A stretch of DNA of 64,000 nucleotides from Tenebrio molitor (GCF_963966145.1 NC_091055.1:11284001-11348000); one strand, 5' to 3'. Positions 39,381 through 50,351 are shown, counted from the stretch's first letter. Made by a program: numbers and translations. Notes: generated from the letters alone by a model not told the origin.

Positions 39381-40373
39381 ATGGTACCAGTCAAGATGCG
39401 ATCTGTGACTATAATTTTTTGCATCTTTCCAACCGTAGCCCTATTACTCGAAACTGGTAAGAATTCTCAACATTTAACGACACAACGAACAAATATTTTT
39501 AGATCTTCAAATAATCAACGGAAAGGATGCTACCGATGGTCAATTTCCATGGCAAGCCATAATCACAGAGCGACAAACCTTCGACATTCGATGTAGCGGT
39601 GCCTTAATCAGTTATGAATGGATTTTGACAGTTGCCGACTGCCTAATTGGGTAAACTGTCAACATTGTCGTTTTATTCGATACTCATTTTGATGTTCTTC
39701 AGGGCTGGAAAAACCAATCTTATTTTATTGGGAATGGCTGACAGGGAGAACGCAACACACGGTGTTGTGACAATTGCCAACGACTACATTGTTCACGAAA
39801 ATTTCACGTACGGTATACCCGCCAATAACATAGCACTCGTCAAACTAGCAAAACCTGTGACGTCGATGCTTTTTCAAGATTACGTCAAACCGATCACTTT
39901 GCCAGAAAAGAAGTACAAACCCGGAACCAAGATCACTGTTAGTGGTTGGGGTCTCACAGACGACGGTAAATTTTTCAATCAAGATTCTTTCATTTTACAA
40001 AAATCATTTTAGGCACCAATTCTTCAACCACTACTCTGAAATATACGACTTTAACCAAACTCAATAAGAAACGATGCATCCAGCAATTTGGAGTGGCAAA
40101 TACAAAAACTGGAGTGTTTTGTGCAGGGGATGAGAACAAAATTAAGGGGCCTTGTGACGTGAGTTACAATTTATTAAAAACTGTTCTTCAGTCTTCAATT
40201 AGTTCTTGTAGAGAGATGAAGGATCACCAGCTGTGGTAAAAATCAAGAAGAATCCAATTCTTGTTGGTCTAGAGAATTTCATCAGTCGATTGGGGTGTGA
40301 AAAGGGAAATCCATCAGTGTACACTGATGTATTTTATTACAGAGAATGGATCAGAGAAAAAACTGGAATATAG
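39381..40373 (+). CDS. Chymotrypsin-like serine protease homologue 1, catalytically dead
   Basis: Exons are 39381-39456, 39503-39650, 39703-39965, 40013-40158 and 40212-40373 (phases 1, 2, 1, 0), 264 residues; the second ATG at 39396 gives a cleaner signal peptide (MRSVTIIFCIFPTVALLLET). The S1 fold is clear: IINGKDATDGQFPWQ, VSGWG, six cysteines in the three standard pairs, and SVYTDV near the end. Every catalytic position is changed: His57 to Asp (LTVADC, codon 39637-39639), Asp102 to Asn (NNIALV, 39827-39829) and Ser195 to Glu (RDEGSP, 40218-40220). The oxyanion Gly193 is Arg. The residue before IING is Gln, so no tryptic activation site. It is probably a secreted non-enzymatic binding or regulatory protein. 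The paralogue faces it from 41.75 kb. AATAAA is at about 40523. Confidence 0.92.
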
Positions 40374-40772
40374 ATATATTTTGTAAACATTGGGGCGTGT
40401 TTGAAACAACATTTATCAAAATTGTGTCTTTTTTTTAACCCCTACAATTATGTTTTCATTTGAATTCATACATGTCACAATTTTTTAACAGATCCAAGGC
40501 ATTATAACGTTTTCCTAATAATTTAAATAAATTTACTCTCTTCGCCGTTTTTCTCTCTTTCTAGTGACGAACCACTTGTCTTCGAGACTCGACGATATCA
40601 CCTCCGTTCGCGATACAGGTGCGGATTCGGGACAGTTCCAGACTATTCCTCATAAGAATTGCTGAACAAGATTTACTTAACAAAACATTTAATTATATCG
40701 CCTTAATTTTTGAACAGTCGCAGATTGAGTAACAAAAGAATAAAACAGGTAAATAAAATATGTGTTACATCT
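40374..40772. other. Spacer between convergent protease homologues
   Basis: Holds the 3' ends of both genes. AATAAA at about 40523 serves the plus-strand gene. ATTAAA on the minus strand (TTTAAT at about 40688) could serve the minus-strand gene. Nothing else seen. Confidence 0.5.
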
Positions 40773-41750
40773 TCAAATTCCTGTTTTTTCTTTAATCCAG
40801 TCTCTGTAGTAAAATACGTTGACATGCACTGACGGTTCGCCTCTTGTGCACCCTGAATGCAAACTGTGAATTCCCACCAGAACTGGATTCCCAGCAGCAT
40901 CCACAACCAACGGATCTCCTTCGTCGCCCTTCAACAAAACGAGGCATTCAAATTTGGTTTCTTCTGCGAAGATGGGTACTAACATTGCAAACTCCTTTGA
41001 TTTTTTTGCCTAGATTGTTGACAGCGCAAAACACTCCATCGTAAATCAGAGTGTAAACATAGAATTCTAGACAGTTGTCGTTACTGACGGTGGTCAAGTT
41101 AGTGTACATTAAATCAGAATCAGGTTGACCCCAACCGCTTACTGTGAGTTTGGTGCCCACTTCATATTCTTTCGAAGGTAGTGTGACGGGCTGTACGTAC
41201 TCTGGAAGGAAATGTGCACAAAAAATTCGTCTGAAGTAAAATGATACGTGCAATACCGTTGAAAGTCAAACGATCTCTAAGTTTGACCAGTGCTATGTTG
41301 TGTTTTAAAATGGCCGCTGTAAAATTATCATGGCGGATAAACATTTCGGAAATGGCGGCTCCTCCAACTGTCATATTTTTGACACTAGTACTACCGTATA
41401 GTAATACACTGTAGTTGCCGGATCTGGAACACAGAGACATGTTAGTGTTTTGTCGCTCGTTGGATGTTCGTTCAACACTTGTAGGCACATTCTGCGGTTG
41501 TCAAAATCCACTCGTTGCTGATTATCGCTCCCCCACAATAAATGTTGGTATAGTATTGTTGACTGATAAAACCAACTTGCCATGGAAATTGACCCCGAGA
41601 TGCTACTTTGCCATTAAGAATTCTTGGATCTGTCGTGAAAAACAAGCATAAATAATTTGTTGTTCAAACGAATCACAGATTTTTACCGATGTTTATAGAG
41701 GAGATCCACGGTACCAGCACACAACAAATAATAAAGAAAAGTCGCATCAT
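40773..41750 (-). CDS. Chymotrypsin-like serine protease homologue 2, catalytically dead
   Basis: Exons on the minus strand are 41750-41687, 41629-41479, 41423-41257, 41201-40984 and 40928-40773, with the same phases (1, 2, 1, 0) as its convergent paralogue; 251 residues. A signal peptide (MMRLFFIICCVLVPWISS) is followed by a normal basic activation site, DPR before ILNGKVA. The six disulphide cysteines are kept. The triad is lost: His57 to Glu (TTAEC, codon 41492-41490), Asp102 to Asn (HNIALV, 41299-41297) and Ser195 to Glu (GDEGDP, 40922-40920). Gly193 and Asp194 remain, so zymogen-to-mature rearrangement could still occur. It ends WIKEKTGI, like paralogue 1, so the two arose by an inverted duplication and probably inherited the loss. 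Role inferred: extracellular non-catalytic homologue. Confidence 0.92.
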
Positions 41751-42087
41751 AGTTTAGTTACGATTTGTTTATTCAATTTTGTGCCCTTCAACTCACCGAA
41801 CTGGTCTTCAATTTTTACAAGTTTTGTAGTGTTTTATTATTGTCTCTAATTTATCTTATCAGATGTACGTTGAAAGTAAAAAACAATTATTAATTGAAGT
41901 GTTCGATTGTACTATGCCCCTCATTTAAGAATGAGACGAGTCGCCAATGTCCTAAAAACCGACAAAAATTACGAAACGGATAAAAACACGTGTTAAGTAA
42001 TCTCAAGGTGAGGGATAACGGAATCGAAAAGAGTTTCTTTTACAATCCTCATTAGTAGGTATAATAATAATTATTATTCGATTAGAT

Positions 42088-42157
42088 AAATTAAGCAGTA
42101 CTGCTTGCGGTCAATATCTGGATGGGTGGCCGCCTGGAAACCATGTTCCGTTGTCGG
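42088..42157 (+). pseudogene. 5S rRNA-derived fragment (3' part with internal promoter box C)
   Basis: AAATTAAGCAG, then GCGGTCA, then TGGATGGGTGGCCGCCTGGA and GTTGTCGG follow the order and spacing of the second half of animal 5S rRNA, including the TFIIIA box C region (GATGGG..ACCGCCTGGGAA). The first about 50 bases of 5S are not recognisable. It is either a truncated pseudogene or the head of a 5S-derived SINE whose body would be the following sequence. Identification is from memory of the 5S consensus. Confidence 0.6.
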
Positions 42158-42539
42158 TTCACTGTTTCGTTATTTGATTTTACTATGCCTGTTGGGTGAA
42201 TTGTTGAACAAATAAGCTCCGACGTGGATGTCAAAAGAATACATTGAAAAATTAGATCGAAGCTTCAGCAGAAAACACTAAAGAAACTGTTTTAAAAAAA
42301 AGCTCAAACCTCCCTTATTCAGCCGTGTATGGAAATGAGTCTTGCAACGTGGACTCGTCTCTTCAAGACTATCTTTTTGAGTTTAAAAAATTATGCTTAA
42401 CTGTTTTAGTTTTATAAAAAACCGCAAAAAAATAAAAAAATATTTTAAAGAAACTTTCTTAAAAGAAGTAACGGTGCGAGATTCATGACCCCCAGCGGCC
42501 TCGCAAGACGTTTCAAGTCATTTTAAAAGCAGTTTCTTC

Positions 42540-45170
42540 AGTCTTTTGCGATTTTCTCGAAAGCTAAATTGATGAGGTATAAATTCCTTGGACGCAAAGA
42601 AGCGCGTTTAAGAAATGAACCCAATGGTGCAAGAAGCATCGCCATATGTGGCTTAATAAGGAAGTTATTGCTGTTTAAGTTATCCTTTAAGCAGTTTTTA
42701 ATAGGTTTTTGCGATTTTCTTGAACATCAAAACGGTGAAGTAGAAATCTCTTCAGTTCCAAAGAGGCGCCTCTAAGAGAGGAATCCAATGGTGCAAGACT
42801 CATCGCCGTACGTGGCTTAATAAAGAAGTTATTGTTGCTTAGGTTTTTCTTAAAGGAGTCTTAATTACTTTTTAGACATTTCTTGGACCCAAAAAATTGA
42901 GTCGAAAAAAAGAATCTATGGTGCAAAATTCATGGCCATACGTAGAAAGCTATTGCCGTTGAAGTTTTTTTTTAAAGCTGTTGATACCTGCATAACAGGT
43001 TTTGGTAATTGATTAGAAAATTAAATGGTGGGGCAGAAATTTTTTCAGTTCAAACGAAGCTCATCTAAGAGCGGAATTCAATGGTACAAGATTCATCGTT
43101 TTACGTGGCTCAATAAGAAAGTTACTTTCACTTAGCTTTTTTTAAAAGGAGATTTTCATAGGTTTTGCAATTTCTCTAAAACCAAAAGGGTGAAGTAGAA
43201 ATTTCTTGAACTCAAAAGAAACACCTCTAAGAGAGGAATTCAATGGTGCAAGACTCATCGCCATACGAAGGAAGTTACTGTCACTTAGCTGCCTTTAAAA
43301 GAAGTTCCTTCTTAATAAGTTTTTGCGATTTTTTCGAAACTAAAACGGTGAAGTAGAAATTTCGTCAGTTCAAAAGAGGAGCTTCTAAGAGGAAAATCCA
43401 ATGATGCAAGACTCATCTCATCGCCATACATGGCTTAATACAGAAATTACTGTTGCTTAGGTTTTTCAAAAATAGGTTTTAATTGTTTTCTGAGATTTTT
43501 TCGGAAACTACGATGGTGAAGTAGACATTTCTTGGACCAAAAAAGTGAGTCGAAGAGAAGAATCTGATGGTGGAGGATTCATAGCCATACCTACGTGGTT
43601 TAAATATAAGGCTATTGCCGTTGAAGTTTTTTTAAAGCAGTTTTTAATAGGTTTTTAGGATTGTCTAGAAAACCAAAACGGTGAAGTAGAAATTTCTTCG
43701 GTTCAAAAGAAACGTGTCTAAGAGAGGAATCCAAAAGTTCAAGATTCATCGCCATACGTAGTGTAACAAAGAAAATATTGCCGCTTTGATTGTTTTAAAA
43801 GAAGGTTTCAACAATTTTTTGCAATTTTCTTGGAAATCAAAATGGTGAGATATAAACTCCTTGGACTCAAAGTCAAAAGAAGCGCGCCTAAGAGATAAAT
43901 CCAGTGGTCCAAGACTCATTGCCGTATGTGGCTTAATAAAGATGTTACAACCATTTACGTTTCTTTAATAAGTTTTAACGGGTGGAGTTGCCGTCGTAGT
44001 CTTCGCGGGGGTCCTCCATGACGTAAAACCCCGCTTTGTGGTCCAAACCGACGTGTGAGGTTAGGTTAGTTTGTAATAGGTTTTTGCAACTGATTAGCAA
44101 ATTAAAACGGTGAAGCAGAAATATCTTGGGTTCAAAAGAAGCATATTTAAGAGCGAAATTCAATGGTACAAGATTCATCATTACACGTGGCGCAACTAGA
44201 AAGTTGCTTTCGCTTAGCTTTTTTAAAAGGAGGTTTTACCTAATAGGTTTTTGCAATTTTCTAGAAAACCAAAACGGTGAAGTAGAAATTTCTTAATCTC
44301 TAAACAAACGCCTCTAAGAGAAGAATTCAATGGTGCAAGACTCATCGCATTATGTAGATTAGTAAGGAAGTTACTGTAGTGACAGTGTGGCTTTCTTTAA
44401 AAGAAGTTCTTAATAAGTTTTTGCGATTTTTTCGGAAATCAAAACACTGAAGTAGAAATTTCTTAGTTCAAAAGAGGGAAATCCAATGGTGCAAGACTCA
44501 TCGCCGTACGTGGCTTAATAAAGAAATTATTGTTGCTTAGGTTTTTCTAAAAGGGGTTTTAATTGTTTTTTGAGATTCCTTTCAAAACTACGACGGTGAA
44601 GTACACATTTCTTGGACCCAAAAAAGTGAGTCGAAGAAAAGAATCTGATTGTGCAAGATTCATGGCCATATCTGGCTTAAATGAAAAGCTATTGCCGTTG
44701 AAGTTTTTTTTAAAGCAGTTTTTAATAGGTTTTTGCGATCGTCTAGAAAACCAAAACGGTGAAGTAGAAATTTCTTCAAAAGAAGCGTGTCAAAGAGAGA
44801 AATCCAAACGCTCAAGATTCATCGCCATACGTACCTTAACAAAGAAAATACTGCCCCTTTCAACAAGTTCGTGCGATTTTCTTGTAAACCAAAATGGTGA
44901 GATATAAACTCCTTGAGCTCAAAAGAAGCGTGCCTAAGGGAGAAATCCAGTGGTCCAAGACTCATTGCTGTACGTGGCTTAATAATTAAGTTACAGTCAC
45001 TTAGGTTTCTTTAATAAGTTTTAACGGGTTCTCGATTTTTTCTCGAGAACTAAAATAGTGAAGTAGAAAGTTCTTTGATTCAAAAGAAGCGCATGTGGAA
45101 AAGGCATCCAACGGTGTAAGATTCGCAGGCAAGCCTGGCTTAATGAAGGAGCTAAGGGCAATAAAGTTTT
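42540..45170 (+). repeat. Degenerate tandem array of about 165-bp units with higher-order structure
   Basis: About 16 units, each with landmarks AAACGGTGAAGTAGAAATTT, CTAAGAGAGGAAT, CAATGGTGCAAGACTCATCG, TACGTGGCTTAATAA and TTTTTAATAGGTTTTTGCGA. The CAATGGTGCAAGACTCATC landmark falls near 42625, 42786, 42916, 43079, 43240, 43398, 43565, 43730, 43901, 44160, 44327, 44485, 44646, 44802, 44946 and 45108. Unit subtypes repeat in the same order: units at 43079-43901 correspond one to one with those at 44160-44946, a tandem duplication of a six-unit block about 1.08 kb long. ORFs up to 114 codons here are repeat artefacts. Confidence 0.9.
43979..44070 (-). other. GC-rich coding-like insert in one block of the array
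   Basis: About 90 bases, much richer in GC than the array, interrupt a unit of the first higher-order block. The corresponding unit of the second block (near 45020) lacks them. The minus strand is open and reads like protein (HVGLDHKAGFYVMEDPREDY, then DGNSTR and a stop). It could be a captured exon fragment or a gene remnant. I found no flanking splice sites of the right phase. Confidence 0.4.
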
Positions 45171-45514
45171 GTTCTGTAGAATTTTTTTTTATTGAACCTT
45201 TCGTACGGTACAAATATTGATGAACTACGGCGATTGCCGATTATTAGACCAATTAATTTTGTTGATGAGATAGTTAGAGATGAAAGTCTCGAAAGAAAGC
45301 GAAGCTTTGGTCATAGCATTTCGATAAATTGGAATGAGAGCGAGAGAAGTGGGGGCAGAATCGGGGCGGACATGTCTGCGTTGGTCCGGAGGGATGAAGG
45401 AAGGGCGGTGTTCGCGTGTCGGGTAAAGAAGTGTCCAAGAGTGTGGGCACAGTAATCAGATTAAAAAAGCAGGATTTCCACGGGGTGAAGATACTTGTGG
45501 TTTCAGTAATCAAT

Positions 45515-46357
45515 TTAATTTCCGTCTTTCGGGTCGATTATCGAACGGTCTTCCAGGTCGCACATGCGCGGGTTCTTGTACCCAGCACAGTCGTCAGTAA
45601 AGTGCCGAAAGCAGCCGTAATCCCCATGTCGCGGGCCGATACATATCACCTGATAATCAGCCACTTCCATTATGACTGATTCGCATGAGGTCCTAGCGGG
45701 TGTGAACGAGAAACGGGTGAAAACGTTCAGTGCAAAAGGACACTTCGCGGCGAGTTCGTGGTCCAAACAGGCTTCATCCTGGCTCCTGAGGTCCCCAACA
45801 GTTTCCAGACGACATCTCGAGCTGGTGCGTACTCAAGGTCCAACAGCGGCGATCCAGACGAAAGACAAACCCGTTCCGAAATTCACTCCTCACTCGACAC
45901 CATTCACCTCAGGTCTCGGCCTGCGTCGCTGGTGGAAGAAGGGGTTTTCTTCACGAGCTATGCCAAGAAGAACACCTTCAGAAACGAACGCATTGAAGAA
46001 GTCAAGCATTACGAATCCTACTCCTCAAGGCACTACTTCGCGCAGCTCGAGGAACGCTCGTGGAGATACAAACACCAAATTCCGTCCGAACACTGTCAAG
46101 CCACGAATGCAGATTTCGGCGATCGCGATTTCAGGACTCGATATCAATTTCGTGAACAACCTGAAACTGATCGCCTCGACTACCTCTCGTTGTCTTTGTC
46201 TCCGCCGACACGACGCAAAGAATCTTCTTTCTATGCTCACGAATCCTTGTCTTTGTAAGTCCATTACTTTCGTCAATAATTGCATCCTTTCCACCCCTTC
46301 GATGTGACGTAAAACATACACGACATCGACGGCTATATTTAAACTTCTACTAAACAA
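45515..46357. other. Unresolved region of overlapping open frames
   Basis: GC rises and several frames are open at once. On the plus strand 45672-46307 (211 codons) and 45758-46258 (166 codons) overlap. On the minus strand there are 46357-46025 (110 codons) and a frame ending at 45515 with six spaced cysteines in its last 80 residues (SCESVIM, VICIGPRHGDYGCFRHF, DDCAGY, RMCDL). The last looks most protein-like, and AATAAA exists on the minus strand at about 45187. I could not join any of them into a gene with consistent splice phases or recognise a family, so I call the strand and product unknown. Confidence 0.3.
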
Positions 46358-47239
46358 TACAACAACAACAAAAAAAAAGACGATCGATTATCTCCACATA
46401 TCATTTGCATGCACAGCTTTAACACCGCTCTCGATAACATCAACACGACCCAATTTCCTATAACACACTTAAATATCAATAAAAACGAAATTTTATTATT
46501 TACATATCCATCCATCGTTCCCGTTATTTTCCGCATCAAGTCAACTCAAACAAACACACTTTTTGTATCCTTTCTAAATCATAAATCTTTATCTTATTTA
46601 GTATCTACGCGTAAAAAGTGTAGGAGCAATTAAAACATTCTAACGATGACCCGAGCGGAACGGCCAAAATTTCACAGTAATTAAAAATACTTTCAGTACG
46701 ATAATTTTGAAAACGTAAAACCTTGCCAATTTTTTTTTTCTGAACACGGCAACAAAATTCGATGGCACTGTCGAGCTGGAATTGAAAAAATAAGTCCCTT
46801 TTCAAAAAGCTAGATGCGTTTAATACCTCTTTCAGATATTGGGAAGGTTTCAAGTATTTTTATGTGACCCGTTCGGTTGTTTGTGCGAGTTTGGTTCCAC
46901 ACTACAATATAAACGCACTTCAAAAATTCGCCAAAAAAAAAACGAAACAAATCACGCCGAGGCGGTAGTCAGTGGACGGAGTTGTAGCAATCGAAAATAA
47001 TAACGCAAAGGAAATAGTTGTGATAATAATGATTGTGATACGAGGAAATTAGTGCGGCGAATTTTGTGACATATTCACAGCTCAAATAATTCAACTGCCA
47101 AATATATTAAACTAAAAATAAAACTCGCATCGGTACAATTTTAATTTTGTGTCTTTGCCAAACACCGGTGACGTAATAATTTTTAAGTTGAGAAATAAAG
47201 TTGATATCCCTGTTCGCCCGCGAATTTCGCACTTTCAAA

Positions 47240-47518
47240 ATGGAGTCGGGTCAACTCTTGTGCTTCGCCAACGAAACGCACGCCCGCGACTTCACTTACG
47301 ACTACGACTTCACGCGACACAAATACTTGACGACTTTGTGTCTGACCATACTGAACAACCTCCTGTTGCCGTTCTTGTACTTCATCTGCTACAACGTGAT
47401 CGTTTTGATACGAGTAAAAGACAATGACTCCGGCAAGGTGGACGGAGTTGATTGCGTCGAAGACAAAGTACCGATTATCAGGCGATTTATATCGAAATCT
47501 TGTTCACCATTTTATTAG
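47240..47518 (+). CDS. Small single-pass membrane protein ORF, function unknown
   Basis: 93 codons from ATG 47240, in the strong insect start context TCAAAATGG. The first 35 residues are polar and acidic-aromatic (FTYDYDFTRH). They are followed by a clear membrane segment (LNNLLLPFLYFICYNVIVLI) and a short charged tail. It ends 53 bases before the splice acceptor of the SRPK gene. It could be a separate one-exon gene, an upstream ORF in the SRPK leader, or an alternative first exon, although its frame does not join the kinase frame through any donor that I can see. Not recognised. Confidence 0.4.
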   Translation: MESGQLLCFANETHARDFTYDYDFTRHKYLTTLCLTILNNLLLPFLYFICYNVIVLIRVKDNDSGKVDGVDCVEDKVPIIRRFISKSCSPFY

Positions 47519-47595
47519 TACCCCTGTGACGTTCTTTGAGAGTACGTTTGCTTAAATTGTGTATTTGCAGCACGCCATCGAAAAATGTAGAAGAA

Positions 47596-49119
47596 ATGAA
47601 TGAAGATGATCTACACCGAATTGTCGAAAGTGAGAATAATTGTACTTCGTCCCAAGAAGACCCCAAAAGTTACGATGTGGGAGGTTACATGCCCATTTCA
47701 GAAGGAGATGTTCTGGGTGACAAGTATGAAGTTTGTAGAAAATTAGGCTACGGACAATTTTCCACGGTTTGGCTTTGCCACAATCAGTTGTAAGCGCTGT
47801 CAAACTCACAAACGACCATCTGAAGTTGACAATCTGTTGCAGGACAAATGATTATGTGGCAATCAAAGTGTCCAAGTCGCAGTCAAAATTAAGTGCGTTA
47901 GCTAAAGACGAAATAAAATTGTTGGAATGTACGAATTCAACAAATCGTGATCACGCTGGTTTTAGAAATATAGTACAAATGTTCGATTATTTTTGTTGTC
48001 AAAGTATTAATGGCAATCACACTGCCATTGTCTTAGAAGTAATGGGACCATCATTACTACATTTAATTAAGCAGAGCGAATACCGGGGCATACAACTTCC
48101 CGGAGTCAGGAGAATAATAAAACAAGTAGGAATGCGAAAGGAGTCGGTTCTGTTGTACTCACTGCAATGTTTAAGGTTCTTCAAGGTCTAGAATATCTTC
48201 ACGACGAATGCGGTATCATACACACCGATCTGAAACCTGAAAATATATTGATTAAAGCCAAAGAGCCCTACATCCGACAGATGGTAAATACTGCAAAAAA
48301 ATTCAACGAGTTGGGAATTGCTCTCCCCAAAACTTACGGTATTCATCAGCGATCCTCCGATTTCCCCTTCTCGAGTGTTGTTTTTGTAGTTACGTCGGAT
48401 CGTTGGAGCAACGTGCAAGCCTACGGCAAGGACGACGATTCCTACGAAGAGGTCCAGCTGTTCCGCACCAAGTCCTATCCCGAAGATCCGTTTCTGTCGG
48501 AGCTGGTTAGTTTTAGGAAGAAACATGCCGAGCCCAAGTTGAAGGGACCAATGTGGATCGACGCGAGCATCGAGGTGAAGATCGGCGACATGGGGAACGC
48601 CACGTGGGTGGTAAGTGGTGGAGAATGGGTGCGTAGCGGTCAAATAAATTTCCTTTTCAGAACAACAAGTACAACTCCACCATTCAGACTCGACAGTATC
48701 GCGCGTTGGAGGTGATCTTGGACGCCGGCTACGATTGTCCCTCCGATATCTGGTCTGTCGGATGTTTGGCGTTCGAGTTGGCCACGGGTGAATTCTTGTT
48801 TTATCCGAAACTGTATAACAATTTTTCTCTGGATGTGGACCACATTACTTTAATATGGGAAGTTCTCGGGGGTATTCCCAAGTATATAACCAAGAGAGGG
48901 TCAAAAGCTGATCTCTTCTTTTCTAACGGTAAATTGAAACACATAGAGGACAAACAGCTTAGAATTTGGAAGATCGAAGACGTTCTTGTCGACAAGTACA
49001 AGTGGAAACGTCTAGATGCCATACCGTTTGCCGGCTTCATAGAGTATTTAATTGAACCCGACCCAAGTTTGAGATATACTGCTTCAGCGGCACTCAGCTG
49101 CGAATGGATTAATGAATAA
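47596..49119 (+). CDS. SR-protein kinase (SRPK family), compact form
   Basis: Exons are 47571-47789 (ATG at 47596), 47843-48125, 48176-48338, 48390-48610 and 48661-49119; phases match and give 439 residues. SRPKs are Ser/Thr kinases that phosphorylate RS domains of splicing factors. Visible motifs: GGYMPISEGDVLGDKYEVCR with glycine loop LGYGQFSTVWLC, VAIKV, catalytic loop IIHTDLKPENI (Asp codon 48227-48229), KIGDMGNATW in place of the usual DLGNACW, and QYRALEVILDAGY, then DIWSVGCLAFELATGEFLF. The spacer that splits the SRPK kinase domain is only about 70 residues here, against 200-300 in typical SRPKs, and the protein is shorter than the usual 550-750. The frame is open upstream of the ATG to the acceptor at 47570, so an earlier start is possible. 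Intron 48339-48389 is 51 bases, stop-free. AATAAA is at about 49209. Confidence 0.93.
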
Positions 49120-50351
49120 TGAATTATTCCAATCATGTATCTTTACTGTTAGAAGACTGATCATTTTCGTTCAAATTTTGTTTCCAGTTTTGTTGTAATC
49201 TGTGATTTATAATAAAAAATCTAAATACAGTAGTGCAGTTTCGTCTGACCTGGACGCCAATAAAAATGAACCGATCAATATTCTTATATATGTAATATCA
49301 TAGATACAAACATTTGCCATATTTAAGAAACATACATATTTTCATTTATACATTAATCTATCACAAATAGAATTTCATGAGAGATAAACAATAGTTGTAA
49401 ATTTAAATAATTAAATTACTTTTAAAACAATCATCTATATACAAGCGTTCGGTCGAGTCTCGTCAACCCGAAGTCACCTCGAATAAGGTGAAGTGTAACG
49501 TTGTGACTTACAATTAATTATGCAAACCGAAAACTGTATTTTCACGATGCTCGGGACAATGTGAAAATAAAGTTTTAATAGTAACAACACATCTGATAAT
49601 TAATTCGCACTTTCAGCTTGGTCTGGTCCCTTTGCGTACGATTAGTGAGACTCGACCGTACGATTAAAAACAATTATAAAAACACTGAATAAAACAATAT
49701 TTTAAACTATTTGTCATATAGATTCGTAAAGATTTGTACATCAGATAGTAATGATAAAGAGATGGATATGTGAAAAATTTAAATCTATAAAGAGAGTATA
49801 GGAACTAAAAATGAACCAGTTGGAAAAATAAAAACACAATACGTTAAACACTAATGTAGTTTTGAAAATACTGAAATGGATACTTACAGCTACAAATAAC
49901 AATATATTTGTTCAAAATTTCCCTTTGGAAAAAATGAACACAAGACGTGATAACAATAAAAATACGTACTTACACTTAGAGAGGCTACAAGATAACCACA
50001 GTTTAAATGCATAAAACGAAGTTGAGGAAAATAAACATTAATTTTTGGTTCTGTGACATAGTAAAAAAATTAATAATGTTTTGTTAATGTATGAATAAAA
50101 TTAAATGCAGTCCGTGACGCATCAAATGTCCCGACAGAGTGATTGTACCTTATCTAAAATTAATTTGTATGCCAGACTATAAGTAACACTTTGTACAGCT
50201 CGTTTTCACATATCCTTAAAACAATAACGTAGAAGAATTTATACCATTTAAAGAGAGATAACAGTTATTAAAAACATTTGAATAAAACATCGGAGCTAGT
50301 GAGATAAATTCCCCTACTTAAAAAAATATCCGTTCCGTCGCGCTAAGACTC
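49120..50351. other. Spacer between convergent SRPK and Nf1 genes
   Basis: Contains the SRPK 3' UTR (AATAAA about 49209) and, on the minus strand, the probable long 3' UTR of Nf1. AT-rich, with no further exon seen. Confidence 0.6.

Noticed and set aside
44060..44072. AGGTTAGGTTAG, like the insect telomere repeat TTAGG
   Set aside because: Only two units; such short runs are common in insect DNA and no array is present.
44563..44907. 114-codon ORF in the tandem array
   Set aside because: Made of repeat units whose frame is broken in the other copies.
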